A DNA stretch of 64,000 nt from Sclerotiophoma versabilis (Eukaryota > Ascomycota > Dothideomycetes > Pleosporales > Didymellaceae). The notes under the pieces are model-generated. The model searched no databases, was not told where the DNA came from, and was given only the letters and a program-made list of their open reading frames with translations. This document shows, piece after piece, positions 54,430-64,000 of the stretch. A program made the position numbers and the translations under genes. The stretch spans positions 1,116,001-1,180,000 of the forward strand of contig JAAROD010000054.1 in NCBI GenBank assembly GCA_012274445.1, read 5' to 3'. How positions within the stretch are numbered: position 1 is the stretch's first letter; each line of letters begins with the position of its first letter.

Positions 54430-57400
54430 ATGTCATGCTTCCTAGCAGTCGAGTCTATCGTCATGGCGTCCGAGCCACCGTCAATCAGCTTGCGTAAAGC
54501 CGACCACTTTTTTGGTGTCGCACGAATAGACCTAGACTGGCTGGCCTTCGATGTTATTTCCCCCAATGGACGACGTAAGAGATCGGAGAAGATACAAGCA
54601 AAACTTCTTAACGTCTTTGAACTGGAAGGCTGCCGACGGATGGAACCAGAGCACTTCATAGATGCATTGATATCACGAGAAAGCCTGAACGCAGCTCTCT
54701 CTAAGCACGGAGTGACAATAGAATCCTTCAAGAAGCTTTGTAACACCTCGGACGGTTCGTTGCGCGACGTCTTGTGGCTGAGACCATCTCAGTCGTTGCA
54801 ATGTTTGAATGGTCTGCATAGGGTCGCCGCCGCGAGACACTTCCTGAACAAGAATGACAGATGGTGGACAGTTAGACTGTATGAAAAAGGCCGTAAGTCT
54901 GCATCTAGATATCGAGATAGTATGGAGTGGATCACAATAATAATAAACAGATTTTGAACCGGACTTGACCAACCACATCCAAGAAGCCTTTGGGCACGAG
55001 CAACACTATACAGATGGCACCATCTTTCGTAACATTCGAAGATATCATCGATTAGCGGATGAGGGAAATGAAAACAAATGGTGGGCCCGATTGACTGCGA
55101 GTAAGAGGAGAGATCTAAAGCAGCTGTTAAAGGACAAAAAATTTGTCAATGCTTTTGATAGCCTTATTGAATTTCCTGGACTTTGGCCGCCTATACAATT
55201 GGGGACTTTGCATCGACAACATGGGTTACGTTGCTCGGAAGTACGGTAAGTTCTACCTGGCTCTTGGGTCTTACTAATTCAGGTAGGAGATGATCAGTTA
55301 CCTGGAGCATACACGGAACACATGGTGTACCATGATACCGGCAGATTCCCGTCAATACTTGGACGAACATACCGCCCACGAACTAGAGCTCCTAGCCCCG
55401 GGAGTGTCACAGTCAGATAGGGAAAAAGCCATAGCCCTATTCAATAAGGGCCAAGTCTTCCCAGCTCTGATGGACCCTGATAAAAGAACAGATTTGCTTC
55501 GGACAATACTGAACCAGCGACGCCTAATCCCCACTTTGCGAACATTCTTTGAGAACCAGAAGTACCTTGAGCCGTGCAGCATGATCCTCAAAACTTTGAT
55601 TGACGATACTGATAAACGCTCGCTATGGCAATCTTTTCGAGCGAATTTCTACAAACCCCATTCACTCCAGGTGCAACTTTATGACGATGTAGATGAACTT
55701 GAGGTCTTACCAACTGTCACAAGTAACCCTACGGAAACAGCCTTCAGCCTGGGCTACATCCAATTGTGGATGTTCTGTTTTCGTCACTTTCCGGAGATGA
55801 CGCCTATCAAACCGCGACTTGAGCCGCGTCATGGTCAGCAAACCATGCAACGACACATCAACGCTGCACTGATGCCACAACTTGCACGTCTAGCAGTAAA
55901 TCTGGGATTTCGAACCGACAAAGCGGTAGCGCTAGCTAAGGAAGACTCTGAACTGCTAGCAGCAGAGCAGTTTTTACGTTCCACTCGACCGGACTGGGAT
56001 GGAGACATATCGGAGCAAGTAGCCGACATCAAGCGTGTTCTTAAAGAGATTGACAGACCATCTCAGCCTAACTATAGATGCTTGCAATTTTCTGCGAGTC
56101 AGTTACTGGTGAAAGAACGTCGATGTGGCCGTCCCTTTGAGCAAGATCACGTTCGGGATCGCTCGGCTCTCTTCGCTCCCACTGTCTATTGCCAAATAGA
56201 GTCGGGGCTAGACTTTTCGTCTCTTTACGCAAAGATCGATACTTTCAGGGGGTTCTTCAGTTATTGTATGCCCCTTGAAAATAAAGTATGGTTATTGCAA
56301 CCTGTTTGAACCATGTCTCCTCACTAACATTCAACAGATCGTCGGTAATATACTGCGTGCTTGGGATCAAGTGGCGGATCGTGATATGTTTAAAGATGTC
56401 CCAAAAGAACAATCAACGACCAACAAAACTGTCAGCATTCAACAACTCAAGAACAATCTTCAGCAATGCCATGATATGAGATCGAAAGATGCCGAGGAGT
56501 TCAAATATTTGTCAAACGAACTTGCTCAAGCAAGAACACGCATTGAAACACTGGACCTGGAACTTCGATCTACACAAAGAGAATGCTCCAGATGTACCGA
56601 CCATGATTTGCTGAGAGCTGAGCTTGATCTGCTTCAGGACAAGATACGTTTGAAGGATGAAAGGATCAAAGAGTTGCAGGAACAAAACATCGACTTATCG
56701 ACCGTTGATGACAGCCTCTTTTACGAGCACCGCAACGAAAACGTTGGCGCCGGGCATACTGAGAAACAAGAAGACTATGAGCAGCTTCAGGCTACCACAA
56801 AACAGTTAGAGACACGGCTGAAAGCCGAGTATGCGTCTTTACAGGGCGAAATGGATGCAGTAACTAAAAAGTATGAAGAACTCCAGTATGAGCATAACAG
56901 ATATCGGACCGAGGCGAGTCAGCAAAAAAGCGCGATGAGGTTGACTCATGACACCATCAAAGCAGAAATAAATGCCTTGCAATCGGAACGTCAAGATCTC
57001 GAGGAAAGCCACTCCAAAACTTTGAGTGAGGCGAGAGAACGCATAGAGGCACTAATCAAGCAGCAGTCGAACCAGGACACAGAGCAGGCAGCCATAAGAG
57101 ATGCTTTGAAAAAGGCAGAAGGCGCGTCAGTATGGCTTGAGCGGCACCGCAGGGTAAACTATCCCCCGAAAAGCTGTGCAGCTGACGAAGCCGAAGTGAG
57201 ATTTCAGTCAGACCTCCAATTCATCATTGGGCAATATGTTACCAACGACTTCTCAAATGACCATCTCACAGTACGAGAAATATCGTTCGATGAGGAGGGG
57301 CTAGGGTTCCGGTCCCGATTATTTTGCATGAGAAAAGACAAAGACCAAGTTGAAAAGTTTCTCACTTGGCTCGGTCCTCGCGAGCAGTATGTTTTCAACA

Positions 57401-58020
57401 TCTGCACCGAAATGTCGACTGGGTTCATGGACTTCCAGATGATTCCAGATGCAGATGCTCAGACATTGATAAGCGCCAGTGCAGAGAAGACGCAGATATT
57501 CTACGGCCTGAAAGCCCTTTTCCACCCCGAAGCATTTCCAAAGCGTTACAGAAACGGCCGCGCTTTTGGAATTCCTACCGGAAGTAAGAGACCTATGATC
57601 GAAGGACCAACCCCACAACCAAAGCGTCATTTTTCTGTCAAGCCAATGAGGCGAAAGGGTGAAAAGACAGGTGTACGAGGTCAAACGTCGGGTTTAGAGA
57701 GCCCCGCACATCTATGGTGGAGAGGTGCAGAGCATCAATTTGCACCGGGCTTGCATGCCAACGCAACTCACGATGTGGAAAACCTGACGGCCCCCCCGTT
57801 GGCAGAGGTGAATAGAATAGCAGCAGCCCCTGGTTCACTGGGGGAATCAATAATTATTGTAAGGCCAACAGACTCCGAGATTACCCGGAAGTCCTTGGAA
57901 AGGGAAGATACGAGCCAGGGCACACAGTTACCAACAGTCTCATCCTCAAATGCAGAGAGGGAGAGGAGGAGTTCTCAAAGTCAGGAGCCTAGATCGTCAG
58001 GCTATAAGGGACTCATGTAA
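54430..58020 (+). CDS. DUF3723 family protein with coiled coil
   Basis: Four exons (54430-54892, 54951-55240, 55287-56285, 56338-58020) in phase give 1144 residues. An ATG at 54463 in a better context (gtcATGG) would shorten it by 11. The N-terminal 450 residues match the DUF3723 pattern: FFGVARIDLDWLAFDVIS, FELEGCRRMEPEHFIDALIS, QCLNGLHRVAAARHFL, DGTIFRNIRRYH, LGTLHRQHGLRCSEEMISYLEHT. From about 615 to 860 there is a long coiled coil with LDLELRSTQ and INALQSERQDLEESHSKTL. The C-terminal domain is unassigned and ends in a Ser/Arg-rich tail. The molecular function of DUF3723 is unknown, but the family is strongly associated with Starships. No stops or frameshifts. Divergent partner of the patatin gene. 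Confidence 0.88.
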
Positions 58021-58466
58021 TTCCAGCTATATACATAAGCAATATCACATCGAAGTGATTTCTCTTCAACTTTCATTGCTTGTATTATAACGGGCCGCCA
58101 TCGATGCCCTTCACCAATCCGTGACGACTGTTTCTTGACTGAACAGTTTTGTCCGGTGCAGGCCACGACTGTTTTGATAGCAGGGGATGTTTAGTGATTC
58201 TGCTGCTTTCGATTACTGGGACAAGCCGCCAGTCAGCGACGAACCTGCCCAAACTCCGAGCTAGACCCAGAAATCCGTAGAACTTTGGGACAGCTATGAG
58301 ATAGTAGGACAATGGGAGATTTGTAATTCATCATGTATTGAGTGCTCGTAAAGTGGCATGGTCTTGGTTGCCATTTAAGAGAGGGACCGGGTCTCTACTG
58401 GCCATGAAAGATATTCTTTAACCAATCGAAAGTCATACTAACCAATATGTGTAAAATTACCCGATA
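58021..58466. other. Intergenic region between convergent genes
   Basis: About 450 bp. A 75-codon minus frame (58085-58312) has no motif or splice support. No gene. Confidence 0.4.
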
Positions 58467-58883
58467 CTAGATCGGACTCTCCTGTATCCAGCTTTGCAGC
58501 GCCGAGATTCTTGGTGCGGTTGTTTGACCTAGTCCCTGTATGATAACCATCAGCGCTCCAGCCCACGCAGCAAACTCCTGCTTCCAGTCTTCAATGTCTT
58601 CAAGATCAGAGGCTACGCTCTTCAACTTCTTTCTGAGAACGGCGTTTTTACTGTCAAATCATCAATGCCCGGAAAACATTAACTGCAAGCATGGAATCAC
58701 GCACCTCTGCAGGTCCTTCACAGCAAGCTCCAAGGTGTGAAGCCTTTGCTCCTGTGTCTGTTGGTCTAGTAAAAACGTGGCTTGCTGACGGTCAAGTATC
58801 TCCGATATCGTGGGAGACATTGTAGGAAGTGCGTCAGTATGGCATATAAGAGCAAGATTGTTATCGTTAGACATAATGGGCAT
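58467..58883 (-). CDS. Small two-exon helical protein, unknown function
   Basis: Exons 58883-58705 and 58650-58467 join through a 54-bp intron (donor GTGCGT, acceptor TTTGACAG) in phase, giving 120 residues. The sequence is helical with heptad-like spacing (TISEILDRQQATFLLDQQTQ, HTLELAVKDLQR, AVLRKKLKSVASDLEDIEDW), followed by a short hydrophobic stretch (WAGALMVIIQGLG). No signal peptide. The family is not recognised. It resembles in style the small coiled-coil N-terminal domains of fungal signalling proteins, but nothing firmer can be said. It lies downstream of and in the same orientation as the pseudokinase and convergent to DUF3723. Confidence 0.6.
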
Positions 58884-59119
58884 ACGTAATGTATCGATGA
58901 TAGCAGTGTTAGGGCGAAACCCCAACCTTAAATAAACGGGTAGGGAGACTGCTGCCAAGCAGTGCAGACCGCAGATCTGGTCTTTGCACAACTGTTTTCA
59001 GTTTTCGATATCTACATCGAGCATATGAAGGGTGAAAACTCAGGGGCATACGATGGGCAAGGACCATCAACAACTAAGATTGGAAATCAACTACAGACTG
59101 GTTTGCTAGTTGCAAATTT

Positions 59120-60351
59120 TCACGTAGACTGCCCACCCTCCCAAACCGTGTAGCACTCAAGAGTGACCAACTCCACGTATGGCCGAAAACATTCCGGGTC
59201 TTCGCGCTTCGAGTTTACGTATCTGTGCTGTTCCTGTCAGGAGAACTCATCTGTATGTGAGTCTTGTCTAACAATACTTACTGGCCGAGTAAACTTCATA
59301 TGAGCAGATCGGTCCTCGTTGAAAAGTTCGTCTAGAAAATCCATCAATTGTTTCGATCCGCTCCACAGCTCTGCTTTTCCTAGTCCAAACACTTTATTGT
59401 GCTGTCGCTGTTCTCTAATAAAATGCGATTTTCTTCTCTCTGCCGGCAAAACATGGCCTTCCATGCAATCGAGTAGGACGAGACCCAGATCAGTAAGATC
59501 CTTGTCTTGCGAAGCAATATCGCAGCTTTTCGCCAACTCAAAATTTGCTAGTAAGCATCAGTAGCTATATGTTGAATGATACAGAGGAAAACCCTACATA
59601 TGACCACTCTAATTTCTGGTGTTGTAATGCGAATTGACTTCGTGTCAATGTGATTATGGGCAATTTTGTGCTGGTGAAGATACGTCAAACCATCGAACAC
59701 CTAACTATTAGACTTTGTTTGACTTGGGTTAGCGCAACTTACAGAACGAGCTACGAGCTGTAGTTGCGGCTCTTCCAATCGCAGATGCACATGTAGAATT
59801 TCGGCAAGAGTGAAACGACAGTATTCTAACGCGATGCAACGAGTCTCGTTCTCCACATATGAGTGAAGGAGCTTTGCGATGTTTCGGTGACTAAGCTCAC
59901 TCAGCAAATGGGCTTCTGCCTGACCAGCAACCAGTTCGAGTCGTTTCACCATGACAAGGCTTTTCCTGCCGCGTTGCGCACGTACAACCCATTTTGTCTT
60001 GTCCTGAGTGAACGTGCCCAATGTTACCATCGGACCCAACGTTTGCACTGCAGAGTGCTGTAGGGATCCGAGCTCAATGGCTGAAGCTTCGTGACTTGCG
60101 AGCAGGGAAGGCAATAAGGGCGGTGCCGTGATGCCTAATAGGTGGTCCGGTGTCGTGACTTCAGCATCTCTGGCTGTGGGAGATGAAGGCGGCACCGAAT
60201 TACGAATGGTGATAGGAGTCTGGCGTCCCAACTTCGTGCGCACCTGCTCCTTCAGAAGTGCAGATGCGGTTGGCACTGAGAGTCTCCCGGGGTTCAAAAC
60301 TCTTTGAGGGCGTGGTAAACGGTCAAAGGACGGCTCGGTAGGAGCGGCCAT
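59120..60351 (-). CDS. Protein kinase-like protein, predicted pseudokinase
   Basis: Four exons (60351-59743, 59700-59598, 59547-59282, 59233-59120) in phase give 363 residues. Residues 1-105 are disordered. From 108 the kinase fold is followed: VMVKRLEL with the beta-3 lysine (about K136), LLSELSHRNIAKLLHSYV for helix C to beta-4, IALEYCRFTLAEIL for the hinge, and GLTYLHQHKIAHNHID for the catalytic loop. The catalytic HRD is replaced by H218-N219-H220 and the DFG by N239-F240-E241. Both the catalytic base and the metal-binding aspartate are therefore missing, and phosphotransfer is unlikely. Helix F-like DLTDLGLVLLDCMEG is retained. A scaffold or sensing role is inferred. It is divergent, 369 bp from the coiled-coil gene. 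Confidence 0.75.
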
Positions 60352-60720
60352 CGTTCAATGCGTTGAGAACTGATCGCGGATTTCGGCATTGCGTGGCTTC
60401 TGTTTATGGCACGTTGCGAAAGTCACATCAAAATGGCCTGTCGCCGTTCCTCTGTTTTCGTCGTAATTGGGAAATCGGAACCCATGATCTTGTGGGGTGC
60501 CGGTATCGGTACGGTAGGTAACCGCAGCCAAAGGAGCTTCAGCTTTGACCTCCAATTTCCAATCCAAATCTCAGATTCGGGAAACCAGTCACGCCTAACC
60601 ATTTGCTTGACGCCTCGTACATATGACAGCTGCCAGACTTCGCCATGTCAAATACAAGACAGTGCGACAGGGCTCACGAGCTTGATATCCTCCGCAAGGC
60701 ATCGTTCGACTCTTGGCAAG
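60352..60720. promoter_or_regulatory. Divergent promoter region, pseudokinase / coiled-coil gene
   Basis: 369 bp between divergent starts. An upstream in-frame ATG at 60406 would extend the coiled-coil protein by 105 residues, but that stretch does not look like protein, so I treat it as leader. Confidence 0.4.
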
Positions 60721-61552
60721 ATGCCTCGCCGTTTTCCACCGCTCCGACCAAAACGCCCTGCGAACGATAACATTCCCGAACCACTGCGGACACCGATCGT
60801 CGCACCCGATTCGCCGTCGAACTTTGCACCAGAAATAGTGTGCTCTCCTTCGGTATTTGTAAGGAGGGAGAAGGAAGAGCAACCTCTATACTTGGCTGAC
60901 GTCGCAACCCAAACGGTGCCTATCCCTACTGCGACCGTGGTGGACGCGCCAAGATCTGCGAATACCGAAATTGTAGGCTCAGAAATGGAAGACTATGGTT
61001 CGACTGCGTGGCCCTCGGAGATTTACAACCAAAGCAGCACCATGTGGCTGCTCCCACCACATTCGAACCAATCTTCAGCGATTGCTACACTGCTGCAGGC
61101 AGAGATCCAATCCCACAATATCACTCGTGACATGCTACATGCAACAGAGCAGCGACGACTCGAGGCTATTCAGAGGAACAATCAGCTTGCGACCGATGCT
61201 CGAGGCTGGGCTACCGCCTACAATAACCTCACGGTGGCGCTGGGAAGATGCGCAGAAGAATATTCTCGAGTAACAGCCGACAATGTCACGCTGAGAACGC
61301 AAATGCAAGCTCTCAAAGTAAGACAAGCACTCATCCATTTATGATTTTATTGATAACGACCAGAAGCCAAAAGACGACCAAGTCCATAGTCTACAAATGA
61401 GCATGTCGCAGGAATCCAGTCGAACTGGGCTCGCTGCCCCAGCGATGTCCTTTAATACATACGATGAGGATTATGTGACTCCAGGCATGGCCTGTTATGA
61501 GTTGCCTTATGAGTCCGATGGTTCGGAGTGTCCATACTCGCCCGAAGTTTGA
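60721..61552 (+). CDS. Coiled-coil protein paired with the pseudokinase
   Basis: Exons 60721-61317 and 61364-61552 with a 46-bp intron (branch gataac) give 261 residues starting MPRRFPPLRPKRP. The N-terminal half is Pro-rich and basic. Residues about 120-215 form a helical coiled segment (LLQAEIQSHNITRDMLHATE, TAYNNLTVALGRCAEEYSRV, NVTLRTQMQALK). The C-terminus is short and acidic/aromatic (FNTYDEDYVTPGM, YESDGSECPYSPEV), like a docking or phosphorylation tail. No family recognised. The close divergent arrangement with the pseudokinase suggests co-expression and possibly a complex; this is inference. The longer start at 60406 remains an alternative. Confidence 0.65.
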
Positions 61553-62556
61553 AATGTCATGCAAGTTAGAAGCTTGACAGTTGTACATACAGCACCGTAT
61601 TTTGAGTGCTATTCTCGCCACTTGGTACGGTTGAATGTGAGAAAGTAACCTTATCAAGTTGCCACTTGTCATTTCATGCTTGTCAATATCCCAAAAAGGT
61701 ATCGGTTGTTTGTAACAAAATAAGAGTCTCAAAGCAAATGTAGTAGCAACGTCTCTGTGCAAATCAAAAAACTTGTTCAAGTAATAGCTTCCCAGCTGTT
61801 TGTGTCGCTTCGAGTATGCACAAATCAGTCCATATGCGACTGACCCTGTTTCAAATGTAAACTGAGGAGCACATCAATACTCGTGCCACAAAATAGCATC
61901 AACTGTCGATAGTGAACATCAAAAACTCTATAAGTCAGTAGAAAATATAGTTCAGGAAAACATATCAATAAGCAGCAGGTAGTAGATGATATCTTTTCAG
62001 CTTTACGTACGGCATGCAATCGAAAGATCGAGCGATTCCCAGATCGTCTAATCGACAAAAGAACAGTCTAAGTGCATAAGATGACACTAGAAGGCTGATT
62101 TAAGGCTGACTTCAGCAATATTGGCAATCTATGGGTATACAATAAGCAAACATGCCTATCAAAACGTACGTGACACCTGACCTGTAAAACAAATATCGGG
62201 ATGTAAAAGACATAACGCAGTGTATATGGAGAAAGATGTTCTTAAGCTGCAATTCTGAAATTCCGGAAATATAATCACAGTACCCGAAAACAGCCTTTGA
62301 GCAATAGAGAATTCTGAAAGGCTGATGTGATGCAAATACTGGCAGAGTATCGTAACCGTAACCTGATTCTGAACTTTCTCGAAACGGTGTGATGGGTAAG
62401 TTGTCTTTCTAGAATACGTGTGGTAACCTATTGAACTGGCTGCTGATGTATGTATAACCCGGAAGATTGACATAAGAGTGAGCGTTGTTCCTCATGTCAT
62501 AAAAACGAAGCTATTACAAGATCGTTCTATCCATTACCATCAAACAAACCAAGCCA
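61553..62556. other. 1-kb intergenic region
   Basis: AT-rich, no supported gene. Frames on the minus strand (61391-61780, 62159-62473) lack motifs. Confidence 0.4.
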
Positions 62557-64000
62557 TGTCGACCCCAGGATCCGGAATTTCGTCCCATCAGCAAGAGGCG
62601 TCAATAGATCTGACACAAGATTCCGGTGGTCCTCAGAAATCAATTACGTCACCAACGACATCTGGAAATCCTCCACAACAGCCAGGGTCTGGTCCGGGGC
62701 CACACGCACAGCAATCGCTACAGGACCCTCTCCATGCGGTACCATCTCTAGTTCAACGGCAAAATGGAATATACGATACTCCACAAGGTCAGTCAGTTGA
62801 GCCGGCACGAGGACAAAATGAGGACCCGGAAACCCAGAAGGCGGAAGTGAGTATGACGGGGGTAGATGAAGATGAAATATACTCAGATGATGAAGAAGAT
62901 GAAAGAGTTGAAAAGGAAGAACGAGCCAAAGCAAAGGCAAAACACAAAGAGCGGTTCTCCTTTGTTCGACCAGACCATCGTCTTTACGTTGATGTCATTG
63001 CAAACGTCCTCAATAACGGTGACAACAATGGGAAGACGCTTCACGATATCTTCCAGCTCAATGACATCAACAACGTCAAGATATTCCAGCAGAACTATGA
63101 GTCAAAAGCTCATATCATCGACAAGACGGTGAAGGAGCAGCAACAGCATGACTTTACGGCATCTATCGAGGAACTTCGGACCGCAGAGGTTTTTGGCGGC
63201 GAGTCTTGGTTCCATGAACGTAACTGGCTGACACCGAGTGATTGGATTAAATGGAAAGACGATCCGCTCTCTGTACAGCGGAACTTCGGGATTGTGTCCA
63301 AGGTGCTTCGCTGTTTCTTACCTCTTCATGCCGAGTCATACAGGCACCCAGTTAATATGAACCATGATGGCATACGAGCTGTTCATCGAGATCATAACGA
63401 CATACCCGTGTTACCCTACTTCGACCACGTTTGGTCAGCTATAAACTCTTTCTGGGAACAAGCCGAACAAGATAATCAGGAATTGTGGGTCTTTTGGAGC
63501 GACCGTCCAGTAGGAATAACGGATGCAGCGTGGCAAACGCGCATGAAGAGTCTCTGCGACCAAAATCGTGTTGATCTGAGAATAAAACAGAATGCTAAAA
63601 TAGCTACACTCTCGCCAGAGCAACAAACACTAGCTTTTGAGAGAAGGACGAGAAATCTGAAGACAGAAGAGGAGCGGCGTCACGAGATGCAGGAAGGCAC
63701 CAAAAATTACGAGAACCAGTTGCATACCCTGCGAAACAACCGCGTAGAGATCCAACCACGCCAGGCGAACATACTACCAGAAGTTCGAGCAGCGCAGCGT
63801 GAAATCATTCCTTACATGAAAAGCTGGTGGGAGAACAATGAGAATGAATTGGACAACCAAAGGTTCACCCGTGCAAACTGCAGAATCAGAGACGCCACGA
63901 AAGATAGTAATCTTTTACTTGCATACAGTGAGCTTTTGTCCGCGATCAAGGATTTTCGAAGATCTCTTTCGAGCTCCGAAACTACGATCATGGGTACAGC
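62557..64000 (+). CDS. Large hypothetical cargo protein, 3' end outside the window
   Basis: From an ATG at 62557 (agccATGTCG) the frame is open for 481 codons to the window edge. Residues 1-110 are Ser/Gln/Pro-rich, then an acidic run (DEDEIYSDDEEDERVEKEER). A folded region begins at about 130 (FSFVRPDHRLYVDVIANVLN) with several Trp-containing blocks (GESWFHERNWLTPSDWIKWK, HVWSAINSFWEQAEQDN). A long charged helical part follows (TEEERRHEMQEGTKNYENQL). No family is recognised and no catalytic motif stands out. It could be a DNA-binding or structural cargo protein. The absence of stops over 1.4 kb is strong evidence for coding. Confidence 0.7.

Larger units (their letters stand above)
26602..64000 (+). 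mobile_element. Candidate Starship giant transposon, 5' part (continues past the window)
   Basis: The interval starts with a DUF3435 tyrosine recombinase reading inward. Downstream it contains all of the accessory families recurrently reported in Starships: an NLR relic, a ferric reductase, a patatin-like phospholipase and a DUF3723 protein. These are mixed with unknown cargo and nested transposon debris. To the left are conserved housekeeping genes. The left boundary is somewhere in about 25.3-26.6 kb and the right boundary is outside the window or unrecognised. That the captain lies first at the 5' end and points into the element is established knowledge of Starships. That all of 26.6-64 kb is one element is inference. 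Confidence 0.75.

Noticed and set aside
60406..60720. N-terminal extension of the coiled-coil protein from an upstream in-frame ATG.
   Set aside because: The 105 residues look like translated leader and would reach within 55 bp of the divergent pseudokinase start.

Overview
The window is a filamentous ascomycete (Pezizomycotina, most like a dothideomycete) chromosome segment. Genes have short introns (about 42-110 bp) with GTRNGT donors, CTRAC/CTAAC branch points and YAG acceptors. Conserved fungal proteins are identifiable from their motifs. No tRNA, rRNA or CRISPR array was recognised. All splice models were read by eye from phase, splice sites and family motifs.

Left part (1 to about 25 kb) is ordinary core genome, relatively GC-rich. 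In order it holds the 3' part of a Ctp1/Sae2/CtIP DNA-end-resection protein (+), a small predicted membrane protein (+), the bHLH-zipper factor Cbf1 (+), the STRIPAK scaffold Far11/STRIP (+), tubulin cofactor B (-, with unusually long introns), a two-SANT/Myb protein (+), the kinetochore protein Mif2/CENP-C (-) and a seven-knuckle CCHC protein of the Gis2/Byr3/CNBP family (-). Two long gene-poor stretches (about 11.95-15.2 and 16.8-21.2 kb) contain nothing I can support as a gene.

Right part (about 26 kb to the window end) looks like the 5' part of a Starship, a giant cargo-carrying transposon of Pezizomycotina. Its first gene is an apparently intact DUF3435 tyrosine recombinase ('captain', 26602-28947, +) reading into the element. 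Downstream are all of the accessory families repeatedly reported from Starships: an NLR relic (29.1-30.7 kb), a ferric reductase (46.8-48.6 kb), a patatin-like phospholipase (50.9-54.1 kb) and a DUF3723 protein (54.4-58.0 kb). Other cargo: a second NLR-type N-terminal alpha/beta-hydrolase relic, a C2H2 protein, a secreted DUF7492-like protein with a predicted N-terminal histidine, a degenerate MADS-like protein, a pseudokinase paired with a coiled-coil protein, and several unknowns. The element continues past 64000, so its right end and flanking direct repeats are not visible.

The Starship region carries a nested, dead hAT transposon (33227-36648) with 17-bp perfect terminal inverted repeats and a perfect 8-bp target duplication. 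It also has a truncated duplicate of the 5' end of one cargo gene. The cargo is organised largely as divergent pairs sharing 0.3-0.7 kb promoters: TM protein/DUF7492, ferric reductase/MADS-like, patatin/DUF3723 and pseudokinase/coiled coil. The recombinase and most cargo genes have open reading frames, whereas the NLR-type genes and the hAT transposase are broken by stops that often look like C-to-T changes.
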